Shown: positions 7,841 through 17,092, numbered from the stretch's first letter. The stretch: DNA of 64,000 nt from UBA10329 sp964500205 (GCA_964500205.1 CAZCNS010000010.1:99557-163556); one strand, 5' to 3'. The notes: generated by a model not told the origin, from the sequence alone. A program made the numbers and translations.

Positions 7841-8560
7841 TTACTTCCTGTCTCTCTTTTCCCTTCTGGCAAGACGTGCAGGCTGCTGGGGTTGCTTCTT
7901 ACTCTCAACATTTGCATTGGGAGAAAGGTCACGTTTACCATACACCTCTCCAAGCATGATCCAGACCTTTACGCCAAGTCGGCCATAAGTTGTATGAGCT
8001 TCCACATGAGCATAGTCAATGTCAGCACGGAAAGTATGCAACGGCACTCGACCGTCTTTGTACATCTCACTACGTGCGATCTCGGCTCCTCCAAGACGTC
8101 CGCTCACTTGAATCTTGATACCTTCAGCACCAAGACGCATGGTTGACGCAACAGACATCTTCATCGCCCTACGGAAAGAAATACGTCCTTCCAATTGGCG
8201 AGCAACACTCTCACCTACCAACCGAGCATCCAACTCCGGACGCTTGATCTCAAAAATGTTGATCTGTACCTCCTTGTTAGTGATTTTCTTAAGTTCTTCC
8301 TTGAGCTTATCAACCTCCTGACCTCCCTTGCCGATAATAATGCCAGGACGAGCAGTGTTGATAGTTACCGTAACAAGCTTGAGCGTGCGCTCAATAACTA
8401 TCTTGGAAATGCTCGCTTTCGCCAAACGGGCACGCAGATACTTCCTTATTTTGTAGTCCTCCTCAATTTTTGCAGGAGTAGTTGAACCTCCATACCAGTT
8501 CGAGTCCCATCCCTTGATGATACCGAGTCTATTACCTATTGGATTCGTCTTCTGTCCCAT
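7841..8560 (-). CDS. rpsC: 30S ribosomal protein S3 (uS3)
   Basis: Forms the mRNA entry channel with S4 and S5. The 239 residues start MGQKTNPIGNRLGIIKGWDS and carry the KH domain motif PGIIIGKGGQEVDKLKEEL (about residues 73-91) and the C-domain MSVASTMRLGAEGIKIQVSG. The tail beyond residue 215 is a variable basic extension. Encoded 8 bp after rplV. Confidence 0.98.
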   Translation of the reverse strand: MGQKTNPIGNRLGIIKGWDSNWYGGSTTPAKIEEDYKIRKYLRARLAKASISKIVIERTLKLVTVTINTARPGIIIGKGGQEVDKLKEELKKITNKEVQINIFEIKRPELDARLVGESVARQLEGRISFRRAMKMSVASTMRLGAEGIKIQVSGRLGGAEIARSEMYKDGRVPLHTFRADIDYAHVEAHTTYGRLGVKVWIMLGEVYGKRDLSPNANVESKKQPQQPARLARREKRDRK

Positions 8561-8568
8561 TTCGTGAT

Positions 8569-8958
8569 TCAGTTCTTGGTGTCAAGGATGAGTTTGACAT
8601 GATTGGAGCGCTTGCGTATGCGATGAGCACGCCCTTGTGGGGCAGTTTGCAACCGCTTTAACATTCTACCACCACCTACAGATATTTCCTTCACGAACAG
8701 ACCAGCAGGGTCAGTCTCTCCAGACTTCTGCTCCCAGTTACTGATGGCAGACAGCAAAAGCTTCTCAACGCGACCGGCTGCCTCCTTCGGGGTAAAACGT
8801 AGGGTGTGCAGTGCCTTCTCCACCTCCATTCCCCTAACAAGATCAGCTACCAATCTCATCTTGCGAGGTGAGGTCGGAACATTACGAAGCTCTGCAACAA
8901 ACAGACTTTGACGAGCCTCCTTGCGTGCAACGGCACTATTATGTTTTCTCTTTCCCAT
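8569..8958 (-). CDS. rplV: 50S ribosomal protein L22 (uL22)
   Basis: Its long beta-hairpin lines the peptide exit tunnel constriction. The 129 residues contain NVPTSPRKMRLVADLVRGM and the hairpin/C-terminal QTAPQGRAHRIRKRSNHVKL. No deletion is visible in the hairpin region, where macrolide-resistance changes occur in other bacteria. Confidence 0.98.
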   Translation of the reverse strand: MGKRKHNSAVARKEARQSLFVAELRNVPTSPRKMRLVADLVRGMEVEKALHTLRFTPKEAAGRVEKLLLSAISNWEQKSGETDPAGLFVKEISVGGGRMLKRLQTAPQGRAHRIRKRSNHVKLILDTKN

Positions 8959-8982
8959 GACTATTTTTCTACTGCCGAGCCC

Positions 8983-9252
8983 TTACTTCTTCTTGCCTTT
9001 CGTATGGCCTCGGAACGTACGGGTCGGTGAAAACTCTCCAAGTTTGTGGCCGACCATGTTCTCTGTAACATACACCGGTATGAACTTATTACCATTATGA
9101 ACAGCCACGGTCAGCCCAACGAAATCAGGACTTATCATGGACCTTCTCGACCATGTCTTTATCACGGTTTTCTTCCGGTTCTCTTGTGCATCAACAACTC
9201 TCTTTTCGAGTTTGAAGTCGATAAACGGGCCTTTCTTCAGTGATCGTGCCAT
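8983..9252 (-). CDS. rpsS: 30S ribosomal protein S19 (uS19)
   Basis: 30S head protein that pairs with S13 and bridges to the 50S central protuberance. The 89-residue product starts MARSLKKGPFIDFKLEKRV and holds the signature TWSRRSMISPDFVGLTVAVHNG and KLGEFSPTRTFRGH. It follows rplB by 6 bp. Confidence 0.98.
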   Translation of the reverse strand: MARSLKKGPFIDFKLEKRVVDAQENRKKTVIKTWSRRSMISPDFVGLTVAVHNGNKFIPVYVTENMVGHKLGEFSPTRTFRGHTKGKKK

Positions 9253-9258
9253 TTCCGC

Positions 9259-10083
9259 TTACTTCTTACGCTTTTGAACAATGAATTGGCTTGATGCCTT
9301 TGTTTTACTGCGGGTCTTATATCCCTTTGCAGGAACACCATTTCTCGAACGGGGATGACCACCACTGGCGCGTCCTTCACCTCCACCCATCGGGTGATCG
9401 ACAGGATTCATAACAACTGGTCGCACTCTTGGTCTCCGTCCCAGCCATCTTGAACGTCCAGCCTTGCCAGAACGAACCTGATTATGGTCGCTGTTGCTTA
9501 CCGTTCCAACAGTTGCACGGCAAGTGGTCAACACCAAACGTATCTCTCCTGAAGGCAGCTTCAACGTAGCATATTTACCATCTCTTGCTACCAACTGCGC
9601 ATAAGAACCTGCACTGCGGGCCATCAACCCACCCTGCCCTGGACGCAACTCTATGTTGTGTACCACTGTACCAAGAGGCACCTCTGAAAGAAACAGCGTG
9701 TTACCCACATCGGGCGTAGCACCCTTACCAGAAACAAGCGACTGTCCGACCTCCAATCCCTTGGGGGCGATGATGTATGTCTTCAGGCCGTCAGCGTAAT
9801 ACAACAATGCAATGAACGCGCTACGGTTCGGGTCGTACTCAATACTCTTCACCACAGCAGGGATACCATCCTTAGTGCGTTTGAAATCGATAGCACGATA
9901 CCTGCGCTTGTGACCACCACCAACGTAGCGCATGGTCATCTTTCCCGTATTATTCCGGCCTCCAGACTTGGATATACCGTTCATAAGGCTCTTCTCTGGA
10001 GCAGAACCACTGATCTGCTCAAAAGAATTAACAGCCTTATGACGCTGTCCAGGACTGGTTGGCTTCAATTTTCTGACTGCCAT
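9259..10083 (-). CDS. rplB: 50S ribosomal protein L2 (uL2)
   Basis: Essential for subunit association and peptidyl transferase assembly. The 274 residues contain GRNNTGKMTMRYVGGGHKRR and the catalytic-centre loop VMNPVDHPMGGGEGRASGG. The first His of the loop (His229 in Escherichia coli numbering) is kept; the second His of the proteobacterial DHPHGGGEG is Met, a form I associate with Bacteroidota. Confidence 0.98.
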   Translation of the reverse strand: MAVRKLKPTSPGQRHKAVNSFEQISGSAPEKSLMNGISKSGGRNNTGKMTMRYVGGGHKRRYRAIDFKRTKDGIPAVVKSIEYDPNRSAFIALLYYADGLKTYIIAPKGLEVGQSLVSGKGATPDVGNTLFLSEVPLGTVVHNIELRPGQGGLMARSAGSYAQLVARDGKYATLKLPSGEIRLVLTTCRATVGTVSNSDHNQVRSGKAGRSRWLGRRPRVRPVVMNPVDHPMGGGEGRASGGHPRSRNGVPAKGYKTRSKTKASSQFIVQKRKK

Positions 10084-10089
10084 TTCTTA

Positions 10090-10380
10090 TCAGATATTGC
10101 TGAAGAAATCGATGGAATTTCCATCAACAAGTGTTACGATTGCTTTCTTGTAAGCTGATGTCCTACCTACAATGAACTTTGACTTGGTGTTCCTTGAACG
10201 CTTCTTGCCAGGGATGACCATAGTGTTGACCGATGCGACAGAAACACCATACATGCTTTCCACTGCCTGCTTCACCTGAATTTTATTTGCCTTCCTGTTG
10301 ACAACGAAACCATAACGGTTGGCCTTCTCGGCCATGCCCGTCATTTTCTCTGTTACAACTGGTCTGATGAGGATTTCCAT
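10090..10380 (-). CDS. rplW: 50S ribosomal protein L23 (uL23)
   Basis: Tunnel-exit protein that docks trigger factor, SRP and the translocon. The 96 residues begin MEILIRPVVTEKMTGMAEKA and contain the family core KANKIQVKQAVESMYGVSV and NTMVIPGKKRSRN. Standard position between rplD and rplB with 6-7 bp spacers. Confidence 0.98.
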   Translation of the reverse strand: MEILIRPVVTEKMTGMAEKANRYGFVVNRKANKIQVKQAVESMYGVSVASVNTMVIPGKKRSRNTKSKFIVGRTSAYKKAIVTLVDGNSIDFFSNI

Positions 10381-10387
10381 GTTCTTA

Positions 10388-11014
10388 TCAGATTAGGCTC
10401 TTCTCAATTGCCTCCAAAGCACCTTCCGTAAGAAGGACTTTTTTAGCATTAAGTATGCCGTAAGTATTTAATTCAGAAACTGTTACCACGTTTGCACCCG
10501 CCAAATTTCGGGAGGACAAATATACGTTCTTGTTCGATTCCCCCAACACCAGAAGTGTTTTTTTATCGGAGACCTGAAGATTATTCAAGAAATCCGCGTA
10601 CTGCTTGGTTTTCGGAGCATCAAAATTGAAATCCTCAACCACGGTGATAGCTCCATTCTGGGCCTGAGTGGCCAGCGCACTTCTCCTGGCAAGCTGCTTC
10701 AGCTTCTTGTTAAGCTTGAAACCGTAGCTGTGAGGTTTCGGTCCGAATACACGTCCTCCACCACGAAGCAAAGGACTTTTGATGCTACCAAACCTTGCAC
10801 CCCCAGAACCCTTTTGTTTCCGAATCTTGCGCGTGCTACCTGATAACTCACCACGCTCTTTGGCCTTGTGAGTTCCCTGACGCCCGTTGGCAAGAAACTG
10901 CTTCACATCAAGATAAATCGCGTGATCGTTCGGCTCGATGCCATAAATCTCATCGCTCAGGCTGACCTTCTTGGAGGTCTCTTTGCCCTTGATATCGACT
11001 ACTTTGAATTCCAT
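10388..11014 (-). CDS. rplD: 50S ribosomal protein L4 (uL4)
   Basis: Shapes the exit tunnel together with L22; in Escherichia coli it also represses S10-operon transcription. The 208 residues include the extended loop signature GTHKAKERGELSGSTRKIRK and GSGGARFGSIKSPLLRGGGR, followed by FGPKPHSYGFKLNKKLKQLA. The loop tip has the normal basic residues. Confidence 0.98.
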   Translation of the reverse strand: MEFKVVDIKGKETSKKVSLSDEIYGIEPNDHAIYLDVKQFLANGRQGTHKAKERGELSGSTRKIRKQKGSGGARFGSIKSPLLRGGGRVFGPKPHSYGFKLNKKLKQLARRSALATQAQNGAITVVEDFNFDAPKTKQYADFLNNLQVSDKKTLLVLGESNKNVYLSSRNLAGANVVTVSELNTYGILNAKKVLLTEGALEAIEKSLI

Positions 11015-11040
11015 GATCTATTAATCTCTTGCTTCGTGTA

Positions 11041-11673
11041 TCACTTCTCAACTATGACATAAGTCCCCTTAGAACCGGGAATAGCGCCACTGACAACCAG
11101 CAGATTGTTCTCCGAGTCGATTTTCAGCACCCGCAGGTTTTGAACTTTCACTCGCTCATTTCCCATTTGACCTGCCATACGCATGCCAGGGAAAACTCGC
11201 GCGGGAGTAGAGCACGCCCCGATAGAACCCGGTGCACGAAGCCTGTTGTGCTGACCGTGTGTCGCCTGACCGACACCACCAAAACCATGACGCTTGACAA
11301 CACCTTGATGGCCCTTGCCCTTGGACGTCCCTATGACATCAACATACTCACCCTCAACAAATACATCTGCGATTGCAAGCTCCTTTCCAGCAAGAGCATC
11401 AGCGAACATCTCGTAATCCCCGTCCTGACGGAATTCCACGACTTTCCGCCTCGGACTCACGCCAGCCTTCTTGAAATGCCCTTTCAGGGCACCTGATGTA
11501 CGCTTCTCCTTCTTGACACCGACACCAATCTGGATAGCATTATATCCATCCGTATCTGCGGTCTTCACTTGAGTGATGGCATTTGGCTCCACCTCAATGA
11601 CGGTACAGGCGATGTTCTTGCCCTCCTCAAAAAGACTGGTCATCCCGATTTTTTTACCAATAAGTCCTGACAT
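11041..11673 (-). CDS. rplC: 50S ribosomal protein L3 (uL3)
   Basis: Initiates 50S assembly and reaches the peptidyl transferase centre. The 210 residues start MSGLIGKKIGMTSLFEEGKN and contain the conserved GFGGVGQATHGQHNRLRAPG, which holds the Gln methylated by PrmB in other bacteria. The 91-bp spacer before it is the longest in the S10 part; it holds an AATCA-rich leader directly before the ATG. Confidence 0.98.
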   Translation of the reverse strand: MSGLIGKKIGMTSLFEEGKNIACTVIEVEPNAITQVKTADTDGYNAIQIGVGVKKEKRTSGALKGHFKKAGVSPRRKVVEFRQDGDYEMFADALAGKELAIADVFVEGEYVDVIGTSKGKGHQGVVKRHGFGGVGQATHGQHNRLRAPGSIGACSTPARVFPGMRMAGQMGNERVKVQNLRVLKIDSENNLLVVSGAIPGSKGTYVIVEK

Positions 11674-11719
11674 GACTTGTGAAATTGATTGTTGATTGTT
11701 GATTGATGATTCTGCATTT
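11674..11719 (-). promoter_or_regulatory. AATCA-repeat leader upstream of rplC
   Basis: Reading the minus strand, the sequence before the rplC ATG is a low-complexity string of CAATCAA units ending AAGTC-ATG. A closely similar string, also ending AGTC-ATG, precedes rpmI at 25870-25907. There is no Shine-Dalgarno site. I infer an unstructured A-rich translation-initiation region. Confidence 0.35.
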
Positions 11720-11764
11720 ACAACATCCTCTCAATCTGAAATGCTGATTCTTCGCTATTACCGG

Positions 11765-12070
11765 TCACACCTTGATTTCTACCTCCACACCGCTTGGCAA
11801 TTCAAGCTTCATCAACGCATCCACTGTTTTGGCAGTGGTGCTGTATATGTCCAACAATCGCTTGTATGAGCTGAACTGGAACTGCTCACGAGACTTCTTG
11901 TTGACGTGCGTGGAACGCAAAACCGTATAAATCTTCTTGTGTGTCGGAAGTGGAATCGGACCACTTACAATGGCACCGGTCGCCTTCACGGTTTTCACAA
12001 TTTTCTCTGCGCTCTTGTCAACGAGATTGTAATCGTACGACTTAAGCTTTATCCTGATTCTCTGTGACAT
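11765..12070 (-). CDS. rpsJ: 30S ribosomal protein S10 (uS10)
   Basis: 30S head protein; in other bacteria it also partners NusB in transcription antitermination. The 101 residues begin MSQRIRIKLKSYDYNLVDKS and contain the signature TGAIVSGPIPLPTHKKIYTV. It follows fusA by 27 bp; no tuf gene lies between them, unlike in proteobacteria. Confidence 0.98.
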   Translation of the reverse strand: MSQRIRIKLKSYDYNLVDKSAEKIVKTVKATGAIVSGPIPLPTHKKIYTVLRSTHVNKKSREQFQFSSYKRLLDIYSTTAKTVDALMKLELPSGVEVEIKV

Positions 12071-12097
12071 GGGTCTGTGAATGAATGCGGTTATGAA

Positions 12098-14200
12098 TTA
12101 TGCCTTGGCGCCTTTTACCTTGGCGACCACTTCTTCCTGCACATTGGCCGGACACTGGGAGTAATGGTCGAACTCCATTGTAGATGTGGCACGCCCTGAC
12201 GTGATCGTGCGGAGGTCTGTCACATATCCGAACATCTCTGAAAGTGGCACGTGGGCACGGATGACCTGGGCAGTTCCTCGCGAATCCATGCCTTGCATCT
12301 GACCACGCCTGCGGTTAAGGTCACCGATCACGTCACCCATGTTCTCCTCAGGAGTCACAACCTCTACCTTCATGATAGGCTCGAGTAGAACGGGTGCGGC
12401 AAGACGGCAAGCCTCACGATAGGCCATCTGAGCACAAAGCTCGAACGAAAGGGAATCAGAGTCAACGTTGTGATAAGAACCATCCAGCAGAGTGACTTTC
12501 AACTTATCCAGAGCATAACCGGCAAGGACACCGTTCTGCATCGCGTTCCTGAATCCCTTCTCTACGGCCGGGATGAATTCTCTTGGAATATTACCCCCTG
12601 TCACTTTGTTCTCAAAAACGAAACTTTCAACAGTTCCCTCTTCAACCGGACCTACCTCAACCTGAATATCGGCAAACTTACCGCGACCACCGGTCTGCTT
12701 CTTGTATGTTTCACGATGGGCAACTTTTCTGGTAATGGCCTCTTTGTATGAGACCTGAGGCGCACCTTGGTTAACCTCTACTTTGAACTCCCGCTTCAGA
12801 CGATCGATGATGATCTCAAGATGCAACTCACCCATTCCGGAGATGACTGTCTGGCCAGTCTCCTTGTCTGTGCGCACTTGGAACGTAGGATCCTCCTCGG
12901 CAAGCTTACCAAGCCCCATTCCCAACCTGTCCATGTCTGCTTGGGTCTTCGGCTCAATAGCAAGTCCGATTACAGGCTCAGGGAATTTCATGGATTCAAG
13001 TACGATCGGATACTTCTCGTCACAGAGCGTATCGCCAGTACGGATGTCCTTGAAGCCAACACCAGCACCTATGTCACCTGCTTCGATGAATGGAATACTG
13101 TTCTGCTTGTTCGCGTGCATCTGGAAGATGCGGGAGATACGCTCCTTGCTGCTGGTCCGGGTATTGTAAATGTACGAACCCGCATCCAGCTTGCCCGCGT
13201 AAACACGGAAGAAGCAAAGGCGACCTACGAATGGGTCCGTTGCAATCTTGAATGCCAAGGCAGTAAACGGCTCTTTAGCATCAGGCTTGCGGGTCACCTC
13301 CTCGTCGGTCTTCGGATTCACACCTTTGATCACGTCCATATCGAGCGGACTTGGCAAAAGCTCCATCACATAGTTGAGCATGGTCTGCACACCCTTGTTC
13401 TTGAACGCAGAACCGCAAAGCATAGGCACGATACTGTTTGCAATGCAGGCTTTGCGCAGAGGAACGAGTATCTCCTCAGCTGTGATGCCATCAGGATCCT
13501 CGAAGAATTTCTCCATGAGGGTATCATCAAAATCGGCAACAGCTTCAAGCATCTTCTCCCTCCACTCATACACCTCGTCCTTCATGTCGTCCGGAATCGG
13601 CACCTCAGTGAAGGTCATGCCTTGGTCGGACTCATTCCAGACCATGCCACGGTTGTACACAAGGTCCACAACACCCGTGAACGTCTCTTCAGCACCAATC
13701 GGCAACTGGAGCGGCACGGCATTTCCACCGAGCATTTCACGCACCTGACCGACAACCTTAAGGAAGTCTGCACCTTGACGGTCCATCTTGTTCACAAAGC
13801 CGAGACGCGTCACATTGTACCCGTCAGCAAGACGCCAGTTGGTCTCAGACTGGGGCTCCACACCATCAACAGCAGAGAAAAGGAACACCAGACCATCAAG
13901 CACACGGAGCGAACGGTTCACCTCAACAGTGAAATCCACGTGTCCCGGAGTATCGATGATATTGATCTTATACTGCTCGTCCTTGTACTTCCAATGACAA
14001 GTGGTCGCAGCAGAAGTGATGGTGATACCACGCTCCTGCTCTTGCTCCATCCAGTCCATAGTGGCTGCGCCATCATGCACCTCACCTATTTTGTGATTGA
14101 CACCGGTGTAATAAAGGATACGCTCCGTAGTGGTAGTCTTGCCCGCATCAATGTGGGCTGCGATTCCGATGTTGCGCGTAAGTCTGAGGTCAGTCGCCAT
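12098..14200 (-). CDS. fusA: Elongation factor G
   Basis: Translocase GTPase that moves tRNA-mRNA through the ribosome. The 700-residue product has all five domains: G1 AHIDAGKTTTTERILYYTG (residues 16-34), switch region RGITITSAATT, G3 DTPGHVDFTVEV, G4 NKMD, then domains II-V with the C-terminal Arg/Gly-rich RRRGQMQGMDSRG loop. It sits between rpsG (20 bp) and rpsJ. Only one EF-G gene is in the window; Bacteroidota often have paralogues elsewhere. Confidence 0.98.
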   Translation of the reverse strand: MATDLRLTRNIGIAAHIDAGKTTTTERILYYTGVNHKIGEVHDGAATMDWMEQEQERGITITSAATTCHWKYKDEQYKINIIDTPGHVDFTVEVNRSLRVLDGLVFLFSAVDGVEPQSETNWRLADGYNVTRLGFVNKMDRQGADFLKVVGQVREMLGGNAVPLQLPIGAEETFTGVVDLVYNRGMVWNESDQGMTFTEVPIPDDMKDEVYEWREKMLEAVADFDDTLMEKFFEDPDGITAEEILVPLRKACIANSIVPMLCGSAFKNKGVQTMLNYVMELLPSPLDMDVIKGVNPKTDEEVTRKPDAKEPFTALAFKIATDPFVGRLCFFRVYAGKLDAGSYIYNTRTSSKERISRIFQMHANKQNSIPFIEAGDIGAGVGFKDIRTGDTLCDEKYPIVLESMKFPEPVIGLAIEPKTQADMDRLGMGLGKLAEEDPTFQVRTDKETGQTVISGMGELHLEIIIDRLKREFKVEVNQGAPQVSYKEAITRKVAHRETYKKQTGGRGKFADIQVEVGPVEEGTVESFVFENKVTGGNIPREFIPAVEKGFRNAMQNGVLAGYALDKLKVTLLDGSYHNVDSDSLSFELCAQMAYREACRLAAPVLLEPIMKVEVVTPEENMGDVIGDLNRRRGQMQGMDSRGTAQVIRAHVPLSEMFGYVTDLRTITSGRATSTMEFDHYSQCPANVQEEVVAKVKGAKA

Positions 14201-14220
14201 GATAATTTACTGTCTCTAAA

Positions 14221-14688
14221 TCAGAATTTGAAATGCGAGAATGCCTTGTTGGCCTCCGCCATTCTCAAAACGTCCTCTTTCTTCTTGTAGGCTGCACCCT
14301 CCTCCTTTGAAGCCGCGATGATTTCAGCAGCCAACTTGGCAGCCATGCTCTTGTCGTTGCGCTTGCGGGCGTAGTCTATCATCCACTTGATGCCCAGGGC
14401 AAGCTTACGCTTGGGACGCACCTCGATAGGAATCTGAAATGTACTACCGCCTACCCTACGGCTCTTCACCTCCACGGGAGGCATAACATTGGTGAGACCT
14501 CTTTTCCATACACCAAGACCATCCTCCTGGGTACGCTGGCTTACGATGTCAATAGCATCATAGAACACATCGAATGCCGTACTCTTCTTGCCATCATACA
14601 TCAGGCTGTTCACAAAGCGGGTAACGAGTGTATCGTTGAATCTTGGGTCGGCCGCTAACGGCTTCTTCTTGGGGACTGACTTTCTCAT
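14221..14688 (-). CDS. rpsG: 30S ribosomal protein S7 (uS7)
   Basis: Primary binder of the 16S 3' major domain and E-site contact. The 155 residues contain the family signature DPRFNDTLVTRFVNSLMYDG and RVGGSTFQIPIEVRPKRKLA, with EDVLRMAEANKAFSHFKF at the C-terminus. In the str operon order rpsL-rpsG-fusA. Confidence 0.98.
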   Translation of the reverse strand: MRKSVPKKKPLAADPRFNDTLVTRFVNSLMYDGKKSTAFDVFYDAIDIVSQRTQEDGLGVWKRGLTNVMPPVEVKSRRVGGSTFQIPIEVRPKRKLALGIKWMIDYARKRNDKSMAAKLAAEIIAASKEEGAAYKKKEDVLRMAEANKAFSHFKF

Positions 14689-14715
14689 TGTCTAAATCTG
14701 ATTATCTCGCGATTA

Positions 14716-15120
14716 TCACTTCTTCTTTTTCACAGGGGCAGCTGCACCGGCCTTGCCGCGTTTTGCACCATACTTGGAACGTCCCTGCTTACGGTCTCCG
14801 ACCCCAGAGGTATCAAGGGCCCCACGGACAATGTGATAACGCACACCTGGAAGATCCTTCACCCTACCACCGCGCACCAACACAATACTGTGCTCTTGGA
14901 GATTGTGTCCCTCTCCACCAATGTAGGAGTTCACCTCCTTACCGTTGGTGAGACGAACACGGGCCACTTTCCGCATAGCGGAGTTCGGCTTCTTGGGAGT
15001 GGTGGTGTACACCCTTACACATACACCCCTGCGCTGAGGGCAAGAGTCGAGTGCGGGGGATTTGCTCTTATCAATGAGCGTCTTCCTTCCTTTGCGTACG
15101 AGCTGCTGAATTGTAGGCAT
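14716..15120 (-). CDS. rpsL: 30S ribosomal protein S12 (uS12)
   Basis: Decoding-centre protein. The 134 residues include TTTPKKPNSAMRKVARVRL (Lys43 and Lys44 unchanged from the streptomycin-sensitive form) and GGRVKDLPGVRYHIVRG. First gene of the 15-kb superoperon; a TAnnTTTG box lies about 52-60 bp upstream of its ATG, divergent from murB. Confidence 0.98.
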   Translation of the reverse strand: MPTIQQLVRKGRKTLIDKSKSPALDSCPQRRGVCVRVYTTTPKKPNSAMRKVARVRLTNGKEVNSYIGGEGHNLQEHSIVLVRGGRVKDLPGVRYHIVRGALDTSGVGDRKQGRSKYGAKRGKAGAAAPVKKKK

Positions 15121-15172
15121 GTCGCGGCTTTCGTTGATTTTTAGGGTGAATACCCTGCGTTTTTAGGGTCGG

Positions 15173-15180
15173 CAAAGGTA
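15173..15180 (-). promoter_or_regulatory. Bacteroidota-type -7 box for rpsL superoperon
   Basis: The minus strand reads TACCTTTG followed by C, an exact match to the TAnnTTTG -7 consensus of Bacteroidota sigma-A promoters. It would put the start of transcription about 45 bases before the rpsL ATG. I do not see a well-placed TTG -33 element, so the match rests on the -7 box and on position. Confidence 0.6.
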
Positions 15181-15216
15181 AGGAGTTGGTTGACACTTTC
15201 GCAGTGACCGTCAAAT

Positions 15217-15224
15217 TATTTTTG
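15217..15224 (+). promoter_or_regulatory. Bacteroidota-type -7 box for murB
   Basis: Plus-strand TATTTTTG matches TAnnTTTG and lies 26 bases before the murB ATG. A TTG (15190-15192) 24 bases upstream is close to the usual -33 spacing. With the rpsL box it forms a compact divergent promoter region. Confidence 0.5.
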
Positions 15225-15250
15225 AAAAGCCGATAAACGGCCATTGACCA

Positions 15251-16309
15251 TTGATAATGACCAAGGCAGAAGTCGGGCATCTATATTCGCGCCCTGTGGA
15301 AATCCGAAGAGACATATCCCTCCGTCCTTACAACACATTCGGGTTGGATGTTGCGGCTTCGGCTCTTGCCGAGGTCGTTGATACGGACGACCTATTAGAA
15401 CTTTTAGACTACACTCGGAAGAGTCATCAACCTCTGCTGACTCTTGGTGGTGGGAGCAACGTCCTGTTCACCAAAGATGTGGATGCGCTGGTCATTCTCA
15501 ACCGCATTGGCGGCATAGAGGTGGTTTCAGAGAGTTTCGATGAAATAACTGTGAAGGCCGGGGCTGGGGTAATCTGGCACAATCTCGTGGCGCACTGTGT
15601 AAATGAAGGATGGGGTGGCATCGAGAACCTCTCCCTTATTCCCGGCATGGTGGGTGCAGCCCCTATGCAGAACATCGGTGCCTATGGAGTGGAGCTACGC
15701 GAGGTTTTCGCAGAGCTGGAGGCCATCCATATTCATGAAGGTCACTTGCGCACGTTCTCAAATGAAGATTGTGCCTTCGGCTATCGAGAAAGCGTGTTCA
15801 AACGAGAGCTGAAAGGCCGGTATATCATCTCATCGGTGACGCTGCGGCTGTCCAAGCAACCGAAGGTGAATACATCCTATGGAGCCATCGCTCAAGAACT
15901 TGAACGGATGGGTGTGACCGAGCCCAGCATTTCTGATGTGAGCCACGCGGTGGTAAATATCCGGAGAAGTAAACTTCCAGACCCCTCCGTTCTCGGCAAT
16001 GCGGGGAGTTTCTTCAAAAACCCCGTTGTGCCGACCGAGTTGGCCGATAGCATCCGAAGCCTGCATCCCGCCCTTCCCTCCTATCCTGCTGATGGCGGTA
16101 CAAAGCTTGCGGCAGGCTGGCTCATAGAGCAATGCGGATGGAAGGGAAAGGTGGTCGGCAGCACTGGAAGCCACCGGGATCAGGCTCTCGTCCTAGTCAA
16201 CTATGGGAATGCCACCGGTGCGGAAGTTTTCAACTTGTCAGAAGCTATCATGCGCTCCGTGAAAGACACCTTCGGGGTGGATCTGGAACGCGAGGTGAAC
16301 ATCTATTGA
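15251..16309 (+). CDS. murB: UDP-N-acetylenolpyruvoylglucosamine reductase
   Basis: FAD-dependent cytoplasmic enzyme that reduces UDP-GlcNAc-enolpyruvate to UDP-MurNAc with NADPH in peptidoglycan synthesis. The 352 residues match the type I (Escherichia coli-like) enzyme: RPYNTFGLDV, FAD-binding LGGGSNVLF, IPGMVGAAPMQNIGAYGVEL, and the catalytic serine motif GNAGSFFKNP (about residues 249-258), ending FGVDLEREVNIY. Two in-frame ATG codons (15251, 15257) are possible starts. It is transcribed away from the ribosomal operon. Confidence 0.97.
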   Translation: MIMTKAEVGHLYSRPVEIRRDISLRPYNTFGLDVAASALAEVVDTDDLLELLDYTRKSHQPLLTLGGGSNVLFTKDVDALVILNRIGGIEVVSESFDEITVKAGAGVIWHNLVAHCVNEGWGGIENLSLIPGMVGAAPMQNIGAYGVELREVFAELEAIHIHEGHLRTFSNEDCAFGYRESVFKRELKGRYIISSVTLRLSKQPKVNTSYGAIAQELERMGVTEPSISDVSHAVVNIRRSKLPDPSVLGNAGSFFKNPVVPTELADSIRSLHPALPSYPADGGTKLAAGWLIEQCGWKGKVVGSTGSHRDQALVLVNYGNATGAEVFNLSEAIMRSVKDTFGVDLEREVNIY

Positions 16310-16355
16310 AGTAGCAGCCGCAAACTCCAAATCCTCCCTTCCCGCCAAAAGCACC

Positions 16356-16910
16356 ATGCAAATTCTCCTGCCCTCGATGAGAACCCTGTGGATCACCTAC
16401 ATCCTGTTTGCCATCAGCAATGCTACAAACGCCCAATTCAGCGAAGCAGCTTGCAAATCGCTTTCGGGGGTGTTCTCCAAGAACATTTGTAGCAGCATTG
16501 AGAATAACAAGGCGTTTCTGGTAAAAGATCAACTACAGAAGCGTAGCAACCAGCAGACCCTGCCGAAGCTTCAGGATTGGACCCGCTCTCACTACCACTG
16601 CATCCGCTGCGAGAAGGACGCTGGCTTTGCAGGAGGTACCATGCTCCGCAAAGTGGTTTTCGACAATGCGCTAAGTGTAGCGTTCTTCCTGGTCTATGAC
16701 GTGAAGGTTGATATGAACTACATCGAGCGGGATGGCCTCACCCTGCTTGACTGGCTGCGCGATGACACCGAGGAGACCTTCGATGCTGCATTCGAGGCCG
16801 AGTCGGCCACCGACCGGCAGTATCTTCTCAAGCAGTTGCAGGTAAATCAGAAGTACTACAACCTCTTTACTAACAACGGTGCCAAGTTCCGCCATCAGAT
16901 TGAGGAGTAG
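16356..16910 (+). CDS. Exported protein of unknown function
   Basis: 184 residues with an N-terminal signal peptide (hydrophobic TLWITYILFAISNATNAQ; the true start may be Met1 or Met8). The mature part has a few Cys (for example HCIRCEKD) and, around residues 120-140, YIERDGLTLLDWLRDDTEET, which resembles one ankyrin-type helix pair. I do not recognise the family. It lies 46 bp after murB and just upstream of the giant adhesin; no functional link is evident. Confidence 0.7.
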   Translation: MQILLPSMRTLWITYILFAISNATNAQFSEAACKSLSGVFSKNICSSIENNKAFLVKDQLQKRSNQQTLPKLQDWTRSHYHCIRCEKDAGFAGGTMLRKVVFDNALSVAFFLVYDVKVDMNYIERDGLTLLDWLRDDTEETFDAAFEAESATDRQYLLKQLQVNQKYYNLFTNNGAKFRHQIEE

Positions 16911-17061
16911 AGAACATGATGCCCAGAAGGGTCGGTTCGTGCAGAACAGTTCATCGTGCTGATGGCTGTATCCCATCCAAAACAATGGTGCGGGACAGGT
17001 TTAATTCAGTCAGTTCGGTAGGCATCCACAGGCACTACCTGACGTCTCGTCTGTACAATCT

Positions 17062-17069
17062 TATATTTG
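17062..17069 (+). promoter_or_regulatory. -7 box inside the annotated 5' end of the adhesin gene
   Basis: TATATTTG is a perfect TAnnTTTG match, 23 bases before the GTG at 17093. It lies inside the longest open frame that starts at 16916, and so supports the downstream GTG, immediately before the signal peptide, as the true start. Confidence 0.5.
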
Positions 17070-17092
17070 ACATCGATTTGCCACCAAACCTT

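Noticed and set aside
12767..14290. 507-residue plus-strand frame opposite fusA
   Set aside because: Shadow of a highly conserved gene; no recognisable domain.
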